Below, in pieces: positions 48,920 to 57,156 of a DNA stretch of 64,000 bases. The notes beneath the pieces are model-generated. The model ran no database searches and was not told where the DNA came from. It worked only from the letters and a program-made list of their open reading frames with translations. The stretch comes from an uncultured Paenibacillaceae bacterium (GTDB lineage Bacteria; Bacillota; Bacilli; Aneurinibacillales; Aneurinibacillaceae): positions 1 through 64,000 of the forward strand of contig CAMLDI010000005.1 in assembly GCA_946478845.1 (NCBI GenBank), read 5' to 3'. Position 1 is the stretch's first letter. Each line of letters begins with the position of its first letter. A program made the position numbers and the translations under genes.

Positions 48920-48973
48920 TCCCCTATGTGATTTTGTTTTCAAATTAGATCACATAGGGGATTCCTCTTTTTT
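48920..48973 (+). terminator. Terminator of the cold-shock gene
   Basis: TCCCCTATGTGAT (48920-48932) pairs perfectly with ATCACATAGGGGA (48949-48961), then CCTCTTTTTT. Confidence 0.9.
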
Positions 48974-49174
48974 GCCCCTCTTTAAAAACGCCATATGTCT
49001 CTTCCTTTTAAACTTAATTTTCTATATTGTATTCCCAAAAATTATTTGTTTTGAAAAATTCAATTCACACTGGCACGGTCTTCGGAGCCGTAAGGATGGA
49101 AGAGAGGTAGGGCTTTCATTGTTTTGATATTTTTTAAGATCGGAAAAAACAAAGTGGTATTAAGTAGAAATTTG
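48974..49174. other. Gene-free stretch with a cUUCGg hairpin
   Basis: No supported protein gene between the cold-shock terminator and the CarD promoter. The GC content rises at 49065-49115, where ACGGTC-TTCG-GAgCCGT (49075-49091) makes a 6-bp stem with one bulge, closed by the very stable C(UUCG)G tetraloop, followed by a purine-rich GGATGGAAGAGAGG tract. It could be part of a small RNA or leader; nothing else was recognised. Confidence 0.4.
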
Positions 49175-49204
49175 TTGACGTTAAACAAGTAAATATAGTA
49201 AAAT
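49175..49204 (+). promoter_or_regulatory. Sigma-A promoter of the CarD-type gene
   Basis: TTGACG (49175-49180), 18-nt spacer, TAAAAT (49199-49204), about 70 bp before the ATG at 49272. Confidence 0.6.
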
Positions 49205-49271
49205 TAAAATTTTTATTAATCTATCAAAACTTGTGCTATACTTATTATGTAAGATAATAGGGGGTGGATTC

Positions 49272-49757
49272 ATGTATCAAATTGGAGATAAGATTTTTTA
49301 CCCTATGCATGGCGCAGGAATTATAGAAGCCATAGAAGATAAAGAAATCCTGGGAGAAAAACAGAAGTATTATATTATTAATATTACTTTAAAAAATATC
49401 AAAGTAATGATTCCAATTGATAAAACAGATCAATTAATTATTCGCGAGGTAGTTGAACCTGAAATACTAGAAAATGTATTAAGCCTTATGCGGACTAAGG
49501 AGATTGATCCGGCTACGAATTCATACCAACAACGGCAACGCACCAATGGTGAAAAGATAAAAAGTGGCGACATATATGAAGAAGCCCGGGTAATCTGTGA
49601 ATTAACGACATTAAGCAAAATTAAAAAGCTAGGCATGGGAGATAAAATTATGTTAAATAATGCCCGGCAAATGTTAATAAGTGAACTTATGCTTGTTAAG
49701 GAAATTCCTGAAGAGACAGCAGAAAAATTATTAGATGAAACTTACCACTTCAATTAA
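49272..49757 (+). CDS. CarD/CdnL-family RNA-polymerase-binding transcription factor
   Basis: 161 residues from ATG 49272 (GGGGGTGG upstream; the frame open from 49233 has no site). The N-terminal CarD_TRCF Tudor-like domain (~1-60: FYPMHGAGIIEAIEDKEILG, YYIINI, KVMIPID) binds the beta subunit of RNA polymerase. The C-terminal helices (~75-161) bind DNA at the upstream edge of the -10. Acts on promoter opening, often for rRNA. Monocistronic. Confidence 0.88.
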   Translation: MYQIGDKIFYPMHGAGIIEAIEDKEILGEKQKYYIINITLKNIKVMIPIDKTDQLIIREVVEPEILENVLSLMRTKEIDPATNSYQQRQRTNGEKIKSGDIYEEARVICELTTLSKIKKLGMGDKIMLNNARQMLISELMLVKEIPEETAEKLLDETYHFN

Positions 49758-49778
49758 ACATGATGTGGTTTTTTTTTT
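49744..49778 (+). terminator. Terminator of the CarD-type gene
   Basis: ACCAC (49744-49748) pairs with GTGGT (49765-49769), extended by TCA/TGA after a mismatch, then nine T. The stem begins within the last codons of the gene. Confidence 0.65.
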
Positions 49779-49797
49779 GTATATTGTGGAATCGAAA

Positions 49798-49841
49798 AAG
49801 CCTAATCCCTCCATGTTTTTTATCGAGGAATTAGGCTTATA
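49798..49841 (-). terminator. Terminator of the RCC1-like gene
   Basis: AAGCCTAATCCCTC (49798-49811) pairs with GAGGAATTAGGCTT (49825-49838) with one mismatch. Read on the minus strand the stem is followed by a T run. Confidence 0.8.
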
Positions 49842-50763
49842 ATCTTCTATAAACGCGCCCTTTAATGGAATAGCCGGGCAGTTGGATGCCGCGCCAGCCG
49901 CTTACATCGCATTGGCCATATTCATTATCACCCACAGCAACCACCGTGCCGTCCGATTTAAGCCCGACGGTATGGGCACACCCCGCCGCAATCGCCACAA
50001 TATCGTGCCAATCACTTACATTACATTGGCCATACTCATTCCAACCCGCAGCCGCCACAGTACCGTCCGATTTAAGGCCGATGGTATGATTACTACCCAC
50101 CGCTATCCCCACAATACCGTGCCAGCCGCTTACATTGCATTGGTCATGTTTATTCAAACCTACAGCCGTCACCGTACCGTCCGATTTAAGAGCGATTGTA
50201 TGAAGATAACCCGCTGCGACCGCCACAATATCGCACCAGCCGCTTACATCGCATTGGCGATACCGATTATTACCCACAGCCGTCACCGTGCCGTCCAATT
50301 TAAGACCGATGGTATGCCAGTCACCCGCCGCGACCGCCACAATATCATGCCAGCCGCTTACATTGCATTCACCTTCATTATTTCGGCCCACTGCTACCAC
50401 CGTTCCATTCGATTTTAGCCCAATGGTACTACGCCAACCTGCGGCAACCGCCACAATATCGTGCCAGTCGTTTACATCACATTGGTCATGCTTATTCCAA
50501 CCCACAGCCGCCACAGTACTGTCAGATATAAGCCCGATAGTATGAGCATTACCCGTGTTCGTCGCCATATGAACATTACCCGCCGCGACCGCCACAATAT
50601 CGCGCCAGCTGCTTACATCACATTGGCCATATTTATTATCACCCACAGCCGTCACCGTACCGTCCGATTTAAGCCCAACGGTATGACGACGACCCGCCGC
50701 TATGGTATCTTTAGGCCACCGTTTCACCTTTAACACCGCTTTTTTCGGTGAAATGTAATCCAT
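49837..50763 (-). CDS. RCC1-like beta-propeller repeat protein
   Basis: 308 residues, start behind a perfect AAGGAGGT site. After a 26-residue lead come seven near-identical repeats of 38 residues, with consensus HTIGLKSDGTVxAVGxN and (Y/H)xQCDVSGWxDIVAVAAG. This is the RCC1/BLIP-II type propeller blade. The first repeat has a 9-residue insert. No signal peptide, so cytoplasmic. Seven blades would close one propeller; a protein-binding role is likely, target unknown. The high similarity between blades suggests recent internal duplication or gene conversion. Confidence 0.88.
   Translation of the reverse strand: MDYISPKKAVLKVKRWPKDTIAAGRRHTVGLKSDGTVTAVGDNKYGQCDVSSWRDIVAVAAGNVHMATNTGNAHTIGLISDSTVAAVGWNKHDQCDVNDWHDIVAVAAGWRSTIGLKSNGTVVAVGRNNEGECNVSGWHDIVAVAAGDWHTIGLKLDGTVTAVGNNRYRQCDVSGWCDIVAVAAGYLHTIALKSDGTVTAVGLNKHDQCNVSGWHGIVGIAVGSNHTIGLKSDGTVAAAGWNEYGQCNVSDWHDIVAIAAGCAHTVGLKSDGTVVAVGDNEYGQCDVSGWRGIQLPGYSIKGRVYRRL
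49885..50685 (-). repeat. Seven tandem 114-bp coding repeats
   Basis: The DNA encoding the RCC1-like blades repeats with a 114-bp period (first unit 141 bp). Recurrent plus-strand blocks are CCGTCCGATTTAAG and GCCGCCACAATATCGTGCCA-like stretches. Such repeats can expand or contract by recombination. Confidence 0.85.
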
Positions 50764-50872
50764 GTTTTACCTCCTTGAATATAAGCAACCCTGCAGTTAT
50801 CTGACAAGTATATGTAACTTTACGGTTGCTCGTCAAATGATAAGTAATTATTATACATATCAGTAAAATAAT

Positions 50873-50908
50873 ATAAAGGTATCCCTTCATTGGAGATACC
50901 TTTATATT
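50873..50908. terminator. Terminator downstream of the sulfate importer operon
   Basis: ATAAAGGTATC (50873-50883) pairs perfectly with GATACCTTTAT (50895-50905). A-rich DNA on one side and T-rich on the other fit termination of the minus-strand cys genes. Confidence 0.75.
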
Positions 50909-50961
50909 GTGTTTTTAACCGAATGTGGACTAAAATATGGATTAACTTAGTCCATTATTTT

Positions 50962-51942
50962 TTAAAAATATTTTACTTTTTTAAAAGACACAAACACCCT
51001 GTCATTGGGATGCAGATTGAGAGAATGGAAGTAATCATGGCTAAATTCTGCTTCAATGAATTCTGGAACATCGGCTCTTTTTAATTCGGCACGAATCATG
51101 GATCCGATGGTACGTGTTTGGTGGATCACAGCCTCTAAACAGGCGGTATCCGATTTTTCTTTATGAAGGAGAATATCGTGGGATCGCACAAATGCCTTTT
51201 TCTCTAACCTATCAATAATATTAGTTCTTCCGAGAAAACGGAAAACAAAGGGATTGGCGGGTTCTTGATACACTTCCAAAGGAGAACCGATTTGTTGAAC
51301 TCTCCCTTCATTCATAATAATGATTTTGTCGGCAATTTCCATGGCTTCTTCCTGGTCATGGGTAACAAGAATGGTCGTTAGATTCAATTCCTGATGAAGT
51401 TTTCTGATCCAGCGCCGTAATTCATGGCGTACTTTTGTATCCAGGGCGGCAAAGGGTTCATCAAGGAGCAATACCTTAGGTTCGATGGCTAGTGCACGGG
51501 CAAGGGCCACACGCTGGCATTGCCCTCCAGAAAGTTGGGAAGGAAAGCGATCTTCAAGCCCTTCTAGTTGCACTCTTTTTATTAGGCTTAAGACTTTTTT
51601 CTGAATTTCTTTTTTTCCTGGACGGTTTTTTCGTTTTTTAATTTTTAAGCCAAAGGCAATGTTCTCAAATACAGTCATGTGCTGAAAAAGTGCATAGTTT
51701 TGAAAAACAAACCCAATTCCTCTCTCCCCAGGCGATAAATAGGTAACATCTACTCCGTTTATCAGGATTGTACCGCTCTCAGGCAGTTCAAGGCCTCCGA
51801 TAGCACGCAAAAGCGTTGTTTTTCCAGAACCAGATGGTCCTAATAGAACAGTAAGTTCTCCGTCTGGAATAATCAAATCAAGTGGATAGAGTGCTCGTTG
51901 TGTATTAAAGGTTTTTGAAAGTTGTTGAATTTCAATTCCCAT
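50962..51942 (-). CDS. cysA: Sulfate/thiosulfate ABC importer, ATP-binding subunit CysA
   Basis: 326 residues from ATG 51942 (GGGGGA eight bases upstream; the frame is open further but overlaps cysW). Walker A GPSGSGKTT, signature LSGGQCQR, Walker B VLLLDEPFAALD, switch VTHDQEEA. The C-terminal TOBE-like part (~235-326) is the regulatory domain of CysA/PotA-type ATPases. Drives sulfate uptake with CysT, CysW and the binding protein encoded upstream in the same operon; overlaps cysW by 11 nt. Confidence 0.92.
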   Translation of the reverse strand: MGIEIQQLSKTFNTQRALYPLDLIIPDGELTVLLGPSGSGKTTLLRAIGGLELPESGTILINGVDVTYLSPGERGIGFVFQNYALFQHMTVFENIAFGLKIKKRKNRPGKKEIQKKVLSLIKRVQLEGLEDRFPSQLSGGQCQRVALARALAIEPKVLLLDEPFAALDTKVRHELRRWIRKLHQELNLTTILVTHDQEEAMEIADKIIIMNEGRVQQIGSPLEVYQEPANPFVFRFLGRTNIIDRLEKKAFVRSHDILLHKEKSDTACLEAVIHQTRTIGSMIRAELKRADVPEFIEAEFSHDYFHSLNLHPNDRVFVSFKKVKYF

Positions 51943-52753
51943 GGATCCGTTCCCCCAGGTTGATTTTTTCAATGAGACTTTTAATCACTAAAGTAAGAAT
52001 TGCTAATATGGTTAATAGTGATGACACTGCGAAAGCAGCAGAAAATTGATACTCGTTATATAGAATCTCGATATGAAGGGGCATTGTATTGGTTTCCCCC
52101 CGGATGTGGCCTGAGACAACGGAAACGGCACCAAACTCTCCAATGGCTCTCGCATTACAAAGAATTAAGGCATAGAGAAGGGCCCATTTAATTTTTGGGA
52201 TGGTAATACGAAAGAAAATTTGCCAACTCCTTGCCCCCAATGTTTGTGCAGCTAGTTCTTCTTCCTCTCCACTTTGTTGCAAGGCCGGAATAAGTTCCCG
52301 TGGAATATAAGGGAAGGTAACAAATAGGGTAGCTAGCACGATTCCAGGGAGAGCATATATAATTTGCAAATCCCATTTTTGTAAAAGGGGATCTAATAAT
52401 CCGCCAGATCCAAGAAGGAGAATGAAGATTAAGCCGGAAATGACTGGAGAGACGGCAAAAGGCAAATCAATGAGGGTCATGAAAATGTTTTTCCCCGGGA
52501 AACGGTATCTTGTAATGGCCCAGGCAGCACAAAGGCCAAAAACTAGATTAAGGGGCAAAACAATGGCTGTTGTAAGCAAGGTTAGACGAATTGCAGAAAA
52601 AGTCTCCGGATCTGTAATGGCTGCATAATAAACATCTGTTCCTCTTTTAAAAGCTTCATAAAAGACCGTAAGAAGAGGGAGGATGAGAAATAACGCAAGA
52701 AATAAAATGGTTATGGCAATAAGAAGGCTGCGAATTATTATGGATTTTTTCAT
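51932..52753 (-). CDS. cysW: Sulfate ABC importer permease CysW
   Basis: 273 residues from ATG 52753 (TAGGTGA upstream; GTG 52762 is a possible alternative). Six membrane segments and the EAA-type coupling loop EEELAAQTLGARSWQIFFRI (about 173-192), with NARAIGEFGAVSVVSG, the family-specific signature of CysW/CysT. Forms a heterodimer with CysT in the membrane. Confidence 0.92.
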   Translation of the reverse strand: MKKSIIIRSLLIAITILFLALFLILPLLTVFYEAFKRGTDVYYAAITDPETFSAIRLTLLTTAIVLPLNLVFGLCAAWAITRYRFPGKNIFMTLIDLPFAVSPVISGLIFILLLGSGGLLDPLLQKWDLQIIYALPGIVLATLFVTFPYIPRELIPALQQSGEEEELAAQTLGARSWQIFFRITIPKIKWALLYALILCNARAIGEFGAVSVVSGHIRGETNTMPLHIEILYNEYQFSAAFAVSSLLTILAILTLVIKSLIEKINLGERIHGN

Positions 52754-52762
52754 CGTATTCAC

Positions 52763-53584
52763 CTACTGTACCAGGCGACGGCTAAGCCGCCATTGGAAAA
52801 GATTAATAAGCAAAAGAGAAAAGAATGAAAGCAATAGCATTAGTAAAGCAATGGAAGTAGCTCCTGCATAGTCAAATTGCTCTAGTTTGGACATGATGAG
52901 GAAAGGGGCAATTTCTGTTTTCATAGGAATATTTCCAGAAATGAAAACCACAGAACCATACTCTCCTAATCCTCTAGAGAAGGCCAGGGCAAAACCTGTA
53001 ACAAGTGCTGGGAGCAAGCGAGGAAAAATCACCCGGGAAAAGGTTTTCCAGGGTGTAGCCCCCAGAGTTGAAGCAGCTTCTTCCAGACGGCCATCCAATT
53101 CTTGCAACACGGGTTGCACACTGCGCACTACAAAAGGCAGTCCAATAAACGTCAGGGCAATAATAATCCCGGGAGAGGCAAAGGCTATTTTTAAACCAAG
53201 AGGCTCTACTAATTTTCCGATGATCCCATTTTCAGCATAAATGGCAGTTAAGGAAATTCCTGCAACAGCTGTAGGTAATGCAAAAGGCAAATCAATAAAG
53301 GCATCTAAAATCCTTTTGCCAAAAAATCGATAGCGAACAAGTACCCAGGCCGTAATAAAACCAAAAATGGTATTGATAACTGCAGCAATTAGAGAAGTAG
53401 TAAAACTAAGTAAAATAGCATGAAAAACTCTGGGGGAGGTTAACGTCCCCCAGAATTCTGTCCATGTTAATGTCGCTGTCTTTAAAAAGATGGTCGATAA
53501 AGGAATCAAGACAATTAAAGACAGATAGAGAATAGAGAAACCCATGGTAAGCCCAAATCCTTTTTGCCTACGTTCAATTTTCAT
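52763..53584 (-). CDS. cysT: Sulfate ABC importer permease CysT (CysU)
   Basis: 273 residues; six membrane segments; coupling loop LEEAASTLGATPWKTFSRVI and SRGLGEYGSVVFISGN, the CysT signature. AAGGAGG is ~13 nt before the ATG, a slightly long spacing. Stop codon directly abuts the start region of cysW. Confidence 0.92.
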   Translation of the reverse strand: MKIERRQKGFGLTMGFSILYLSLIVLIPLSTIFLKTATLTWTEFWGTLTSPRVFHAILLSFTTSLIAAVINTIFGFITAWVLVRYRFFGKRILDAFIDLPFALPTAVAGISLTAIYAENGIIGKLVEPLGLKIAFASPGIIIALTFIGLPFVVRSVQPVLQELDGRLEEAASTLGATPWKTFSRVIFPRLLPALVTGFALAFSRGLGEYGSVVFISGNIPMKTEIAPFLIMSKLEQFDYAGATSIALLMLLLSFFSLLLINLFQWRLSRRLVQ

Positions 53585-53602
53585 GATGTATCAAAATCCT
53601 CC

Positions 53603-54631
53603 TTACTTTGAACCAGTCATCTTGTCAAAGTTTCCTCCATCGGAAAAGTGAATTTTTTGGGCGTTTTCCCAGCTTTTAAACAGTTCTTGCACGGTGAATA
53701 AATTTAATTTAGGAAATTGAGCAGAATATTTGTCTGCAACTTCTTTCAATTGGGGACGGTAATAGTTTTTCGCGCCAATTTCTTGCCCTGCTGGGGAATA
53801 GAGAAACTCTAAATAAGCAGTGGCTACTTCACGGGTTCCGTGTTTATCAACATTTTTGTCAACAAGAGCAACAGGCGGTTCGGCTAAAATGCTGTAACTA
53901 GGGTATACAATCTCGTATTTGTCTTTGCCTAATTCGTTCACAGCAAGGAGGGCATCATTTTCCCAGGATAACAGTACATCTCCAATCCCTCGTTCTGTAA
54001 AGGTAGTGGTAGAACCCCGTGCCCCGGAATCAAGTACAGAGACATTTTTATACAGTGCTTTTACAAAATCAAATGCTTTCTTTTCATCATTGTTATTGTT
54101 TTTTAGGGCGTATCCCCAGGCTGCCAGATAGTTTAAACGGGCCCCCCCTGATGTTTTGGGATTCGGGGTAATTACGTTAATCCCTGGCTTTACAAGGTCA
54201 GACCAGTCTTTTATCTTTTTAGGATTTCCCTTCCTTACTAGGAAAACGATGGTAGAGGTATAAGGGGAGCTGTTATAGGCAAATTTTTTCTCCCAGTTTT
54301 CATTTATAAGTCCTTTTTGTTGAATGGCTAAAATATCATAACCCAGTGCTAAGGTAACTACATCTGCCTCAAGCCCATCAATGACGGAACGGGCTTGTTT
54401 GCCGGAACCTCCGTGGGATTGTTTGATGGTAAGATTCTCCCCTGTTTTTTTCTTCCATTCTGCACTAAAAGCTTGATTAATATCTTGATAAAGTTCCCGG
54501 GTTGGATCATAAGAAACATTGAGTAATTCTACTTTTTTCCCCGGTGTTTCATTTACTGTAGCGGTGCATCCTGTTAATAGTGAAAGGATTGTTATTGAAA
54601 TAAATAATAAAAAGCCAATGGATCTCTTCAC
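53603..54631 (-). CDS. sbp: Sulfate-binding lipoprotein (Sbp/CysP type)
   Basis: 342 residues. Lipoprotein signal with lipobox LLTGC (C22), then the binding-protein fold with family motifs [36 protein letters not shown] and [20 protein letters not shown], which hold the sulfate through main-chain and Ser/Gly contacts. Anchored outside the membrane, it delivers sulfate to CysTW. First gene of sbp-cysT-cysW-cysA. Supplies sulfur that the sulfite reductase operon at 15314-19086 could use. Confidence 0.94.
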   Translation of the reverse strand: MKRSIGFLLFISITILSLLTGCTATVNETPGKKVELLNVSYDPTRELYQDINQAFSAEWKKKTGENLTIKQSHGGSGKQARSVIDGLEADVVTLALGYDILAIQQKGLINENWEKKFAYNSSPYTSTIVFLVRKGNPKKIKDWSDLVKPGINVITPNPKTSGGARLNYLAAWGYALKNNNNDEKKAFDFVKALYKNVSVLDSGARGSTTTFTERGIGDVLLSWENDALLAVNELGKDKYEIVYPSYSILAEPPVALVDKNVDKHGTREVATAYLEFLYSPAGQEIGAKNYYRPQLKEVADKYSAQFPKLNLFTVQELFKSWENAQKIHFSDGGNFDKMTGSK

Positions 54632-54675
54632 CTTTTATCCCCCTCTTGAATAATAATTCCTTGTATTTTAATTGG

Positions 54676-54705
54676 ATTTTAATGTACATAATACATATCT
54701 GTCAA
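54676..54705 (-). promoter_or_regulatory. Promoter of the sulfate importer operon
   Basis: Minus strand: TTGACA (54705-54700), 18-nt spacer, TAAAAT (54681-54676), then ~45 nt to the sbp ATG. TCCGACT precedes the -35. No S-box, T-box or clear CymR site was recognised. Confidence 0.7.
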
Positions 54706-54779
54706 GTCGGAATAACAAATAATGCCTAAGAATGCCAAGATGATATAATAGAGGTAACAATGGAAGGGAGGGTTATGCC

Positions 54780-55283
54780 GTGCTGGACTTTGTACCTGTT
54801 CCCTCTGATCAATGGGAGGTTTTGCAAGACATTATGAATTCACAACCTGAATTTCTCTGGTTGTTGAAAAGAAAAAAAGCCTTAAATCAAATCGATATTT
54901 TAAAATATTTACTAAAAAGTAAACGTATGAATACTAATTTAGCTTTCATAAAAAAAGAGAACCAATGTATTGGGATGATTGATTATCAATGGAAATCCCC
55001 TTCAGATGGATATCCATGGATAGGATTGCTTCTTATTCATAATGCCTATGGACGTCAAGGATTTGGGACCCTTGCTTTTGAAAAGTTTGAAAGAATGGCA
55101 AAAGAGAAAGGGGAATCTATGATTCGATTGGGTGTTCACGAAGGAAATGATGTAGGACTCTTTTTCTGGATAAAGCAAGGTTTTGAATCCTTTAAACAAT
55201 TTATATTAGATGAAGTACCGATGATTGGTTTGGAGAAAAGGATTTATTTTTATGATAAGATGGGTGATAGTAACGTAAGATAA
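54780..55283 (+). CDS. GNAT-family N-acetyltransferase
   Basis: 167 residues, GTG start behind GGGAGGG. The acetyl-CoA loop is NAYGRQGFGTLAFEKFERMA (~89-108, the Q/RxxGxG motif). C-terminal LGVHEGNDVGLFFWIKQGF is the typical ending of the fold (N..A..FY...GF). Substrate cannot be predicted. Separated by 32 nt from the next gene. Confidence 0.85.
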   Translation: MLDFVPVPSDQWEVLQDIMNSQPEFLWLLKRKKALNQIDILKYLLKSKRMNTNLAFIKKENQCIGMIDYQWKSPSDGYPWIGLLLIHNAYGRQGFGTLAFEKFERMAKEKGESMIRLGVHEGNDVGLFFWIKQGFESFKQFILDEVPMIGLEKRIYFYDKMGDSNVR

Positions 55284-55314
55284 ATTTAGTATGAAAATAT
55301 TGGGGGGATTTTAG

Positions 55315-56115
55315 TTGACAATCCGAAACGCTCATGAAATTGATTTTCAAATCTATGGGGATGATATGCAGTTTGTAGAAATTGAATTAGACCCACAAGA
55401 GAGTGTTATTGCCGAAGCAGGAGCCATGATGATGATGGAAAATGGAATTCAAATGCAGACCATTTTTGGTGATGGCTCTGAGAGTAACGGCGGAGGATTA
55501 ATGAAAAAATTATTCGGAGCGGGGAAACGATTGTTAACTGGAGAAAGCCTCTTCATGACCATTTTTTCAAATATGGGTACTGGGAAACAACATGTTTCCT
55601 TTGCAGCCCCTTATCCTGGTAAAATTGTCCCCATGGATTTAAGCGATTTAGGCAATAAAATTATTTGCCAGAAGGATAGTTTCTTATGTGCAGCCCAAGG
55701 GGTTTCAGTTGGTATTGATTTTAAACGGAAACTTGGTGTTGGGTTCTTTGGCGGTGAAGGATTTATTATGCAAAAATTAGAAGGAGATGGCCTGGCTTTT
55801 ATCCACGGCAGTGGGATAATTATTGAAAAAGAATTACAGGCCGGAGAAACGTTACGTATAGATACTGGTTGTTTGGTGGCTATGACCAAGGATGTCAGGT
55901 ATGAAATCCAATTTGTTGGAGGAATTAAAACGGCATTTTTTGGTGGTGAAGGCCTTTTCCTTGCTTCTTTAACTGGACCAGGGAAGGTTTGGATTCAATC
56001 CTTGCCCTTTAGCCGTTTAGCAGACCGTATTTTTGCCGCAGCTCCTAAAGGGGGAGCACGCCGGGAAGAAGGAAGTATTCTAGGTGGCATTGGCGACTTA
56101 TTTGATGGAGATTAA
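55315..56115 (+). CDS. TIGR00266/AIM24-family protein
   Basis: 266 residues, TTG start with GGGGGGA upstream. The family pattern of tryptophan-RNA-binding-attenuator-like beta sheets is visible: EAGAMMMMENGIQMQT, LTGESLFMTIFSN, GGEGFIMQKLEGDG, GGEGLFLASLTGPG. Usual length. Function is unknown in bacteria. Overlaps the frame upstream of lplJ by one base. Confidence 0.85.
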   Translation: MTIRNAHEIDFQIYGDDMQFVEIELDPQESVIAEAGAMMMMENGIQMQTIFGDGSESNGGGLMKKLFGAGKRLLTGESLFMTIFSNMGTGKQHVSFAAPYPGKIVPMDLSDLGNKIICQKDSFLCAAQGVSVGIDFKRKLGVGFFGGEGFIMQKLEGDGLAFIHGSGIIIEKELQAGETLRIDTGCLVAMTKDVRYEIQFVGGIKTAFFGGEGLFLASLTGPGKVWIQSLPFSRLADRIFAAAPKGGARREEGSILGGIGDLFDGD

Positions 56116-56129
56116 TGGTTGGAGGATCT

Positions 56130-57116
56130 ATGAAATACATTCATAACGAAACAACAAATCCACACTATAATTTAGCTCTAGAAGAGTATGTATTAAAATT
56201 TTTGAATCCGGAAGAAAGCTATATATTACTCTGGCAAAATGAACCTTCTGTTATTATTGGACGAAACCAAAACACAGTTGAACAAATCAACAGTGAGTTT
56301 ATTAAAGAACATGGCATCCATGTGGTTCGGCGCTTGTCAGGTGGTGGAGCGGTTTATCATGATCTTGGCAACTTGAATTTTACATACATTGTTAAAAATG
56401 ATGAAAAGGGCATTAATTTCCGTCGTTTTACTGAACCGGTCATTCGGGCTTTAAAACGATTAGGCGTTCCTGCGGAATTTAATAGCAGAAATGATATTGC
56501 TATAGAAGGACAAAAGTTTTCAGGAAATGCCCAGTATTTTTACAAAGACCGTATTTTGCACCATGGGACCATTCTTTTTAATGTCGATCTTTCTCAGGTA
56601 CAAAATGTATTACAGGTAAAAGAAAATAAATTTGCTTCTAAAGGGATTAAATCTGTTCGCAGTCGGGTCACCAATATTAGCCCATATTTAAATCAATATT
56701 GTTCTATTGATGTATTCAAACAGCTTCTCTTAACTTATTTATTTGAAGAAGCAGGGGAACCATTACAAGAATATTATCTGACAGAACAAGATCTTGCTAG
56801 CATTCAACAATTAATGGAAGAAAGGTATAACAAATGGGAATGGAATTATGGAAGTTCCCCTAATTTTACGGTAAAAAAATCTGAGCGATTTACCTGCGGA
56901 GAAATTGAAATGGGCCTGTGTGTGGAAAAGGGATATATTACAGAATGTAAAATATACGGGGACTTTTTTGGTTCTTTAGATGTGCAGGAATTAGAAGGAA
57001 AATTAGTTGGCTTACGATACGATGAAGAAGAAGTGAAGAACCTTTTGCAGGATGTACCCCTGGAGCAATACTTTGGTAACGTGACAGTAGAAGAAGTTGT
57101 TTCACTTATGTTTTAA
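56130..57116 (+). CDS. lplJ: Lipoate-protein ligase A (LplJ type)
   Basis: 328 residues from ATG 56130 (GGAGGA before it; the in-frame ATG 56115 overlaps the previous stop). Motifs: NPHYNLALEEY, IIGRNQNTVEQIN, VVRRLSGGGAVYHDLGNLNF (ligase loop) and the catalytic lysine region KFSGNAQYFYKDR. It uses ATP and free lipoate to modify E2 and GcvH proteins. C-terminal accessory domain (~245-328) is present, so it is the full ligase and not an octanoyltransferase. Confidence 0.92.
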   Translation: MKYIHNETTNPHYNLALEEYVLKFLNPEESYILLWQNEPSVIIGRNQNTVEQINSEFIKEHGIHVVRRLSGGGAVYHDLGNLNFTYIVKNDEKGINFRRFTEPVIRALKRLGVPAEFNSRNDIAIEGQKFSGNAQYFYKDRILHHGTILFNVDLSQVQNVLQVKENKFASKGIKSVRSRVTNISPYLNQYCSIDVFKQLLLTYLFEEAGEPLQEYYLTEQDLASIQQLMEERYNKWEWNYGSSPNFTVKKSERFTCGEIEMGLCVEKGYITECKIYGDFFGSLDVQELEGKLVGLRYDEEEVKNLLQDVPLEQYFGNVTVEEVVSLMF

Positions 57117-57124
57117 ATCGTACA

Positions 57125-57156
57125 AAAGGGTGGATCATTGGGATCCACCCTTTATT
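57125..57156. terminator. Bidirectional terminator between lplJ and czcD
   Basis: AAAGGGTGGATC (57125-57136) pairs perfectly with GATCCACCCTTT (57142-57153), loop ATTGG, followed by ATTTTGG. Serves the convergent genes. Confidence 0.85.

Noticed and set aside
49061..49115. Cyclic-di-GMP or other known riboswitch before the CarD-type gene
   Set aside because: The conserved cores of the riboswitch classes I know are not present, and a separate promoter for the gene lies downstream of the hairpin.
49882..50733. Several long plus-strand frames opposite the RCC1-like gene
   Set aside because: They arise because the 114-bp repeats keep stops out of the antisense frames; compositions (His/Arg/Thr-rich) are not protein-like and no ribosome sites precede them.
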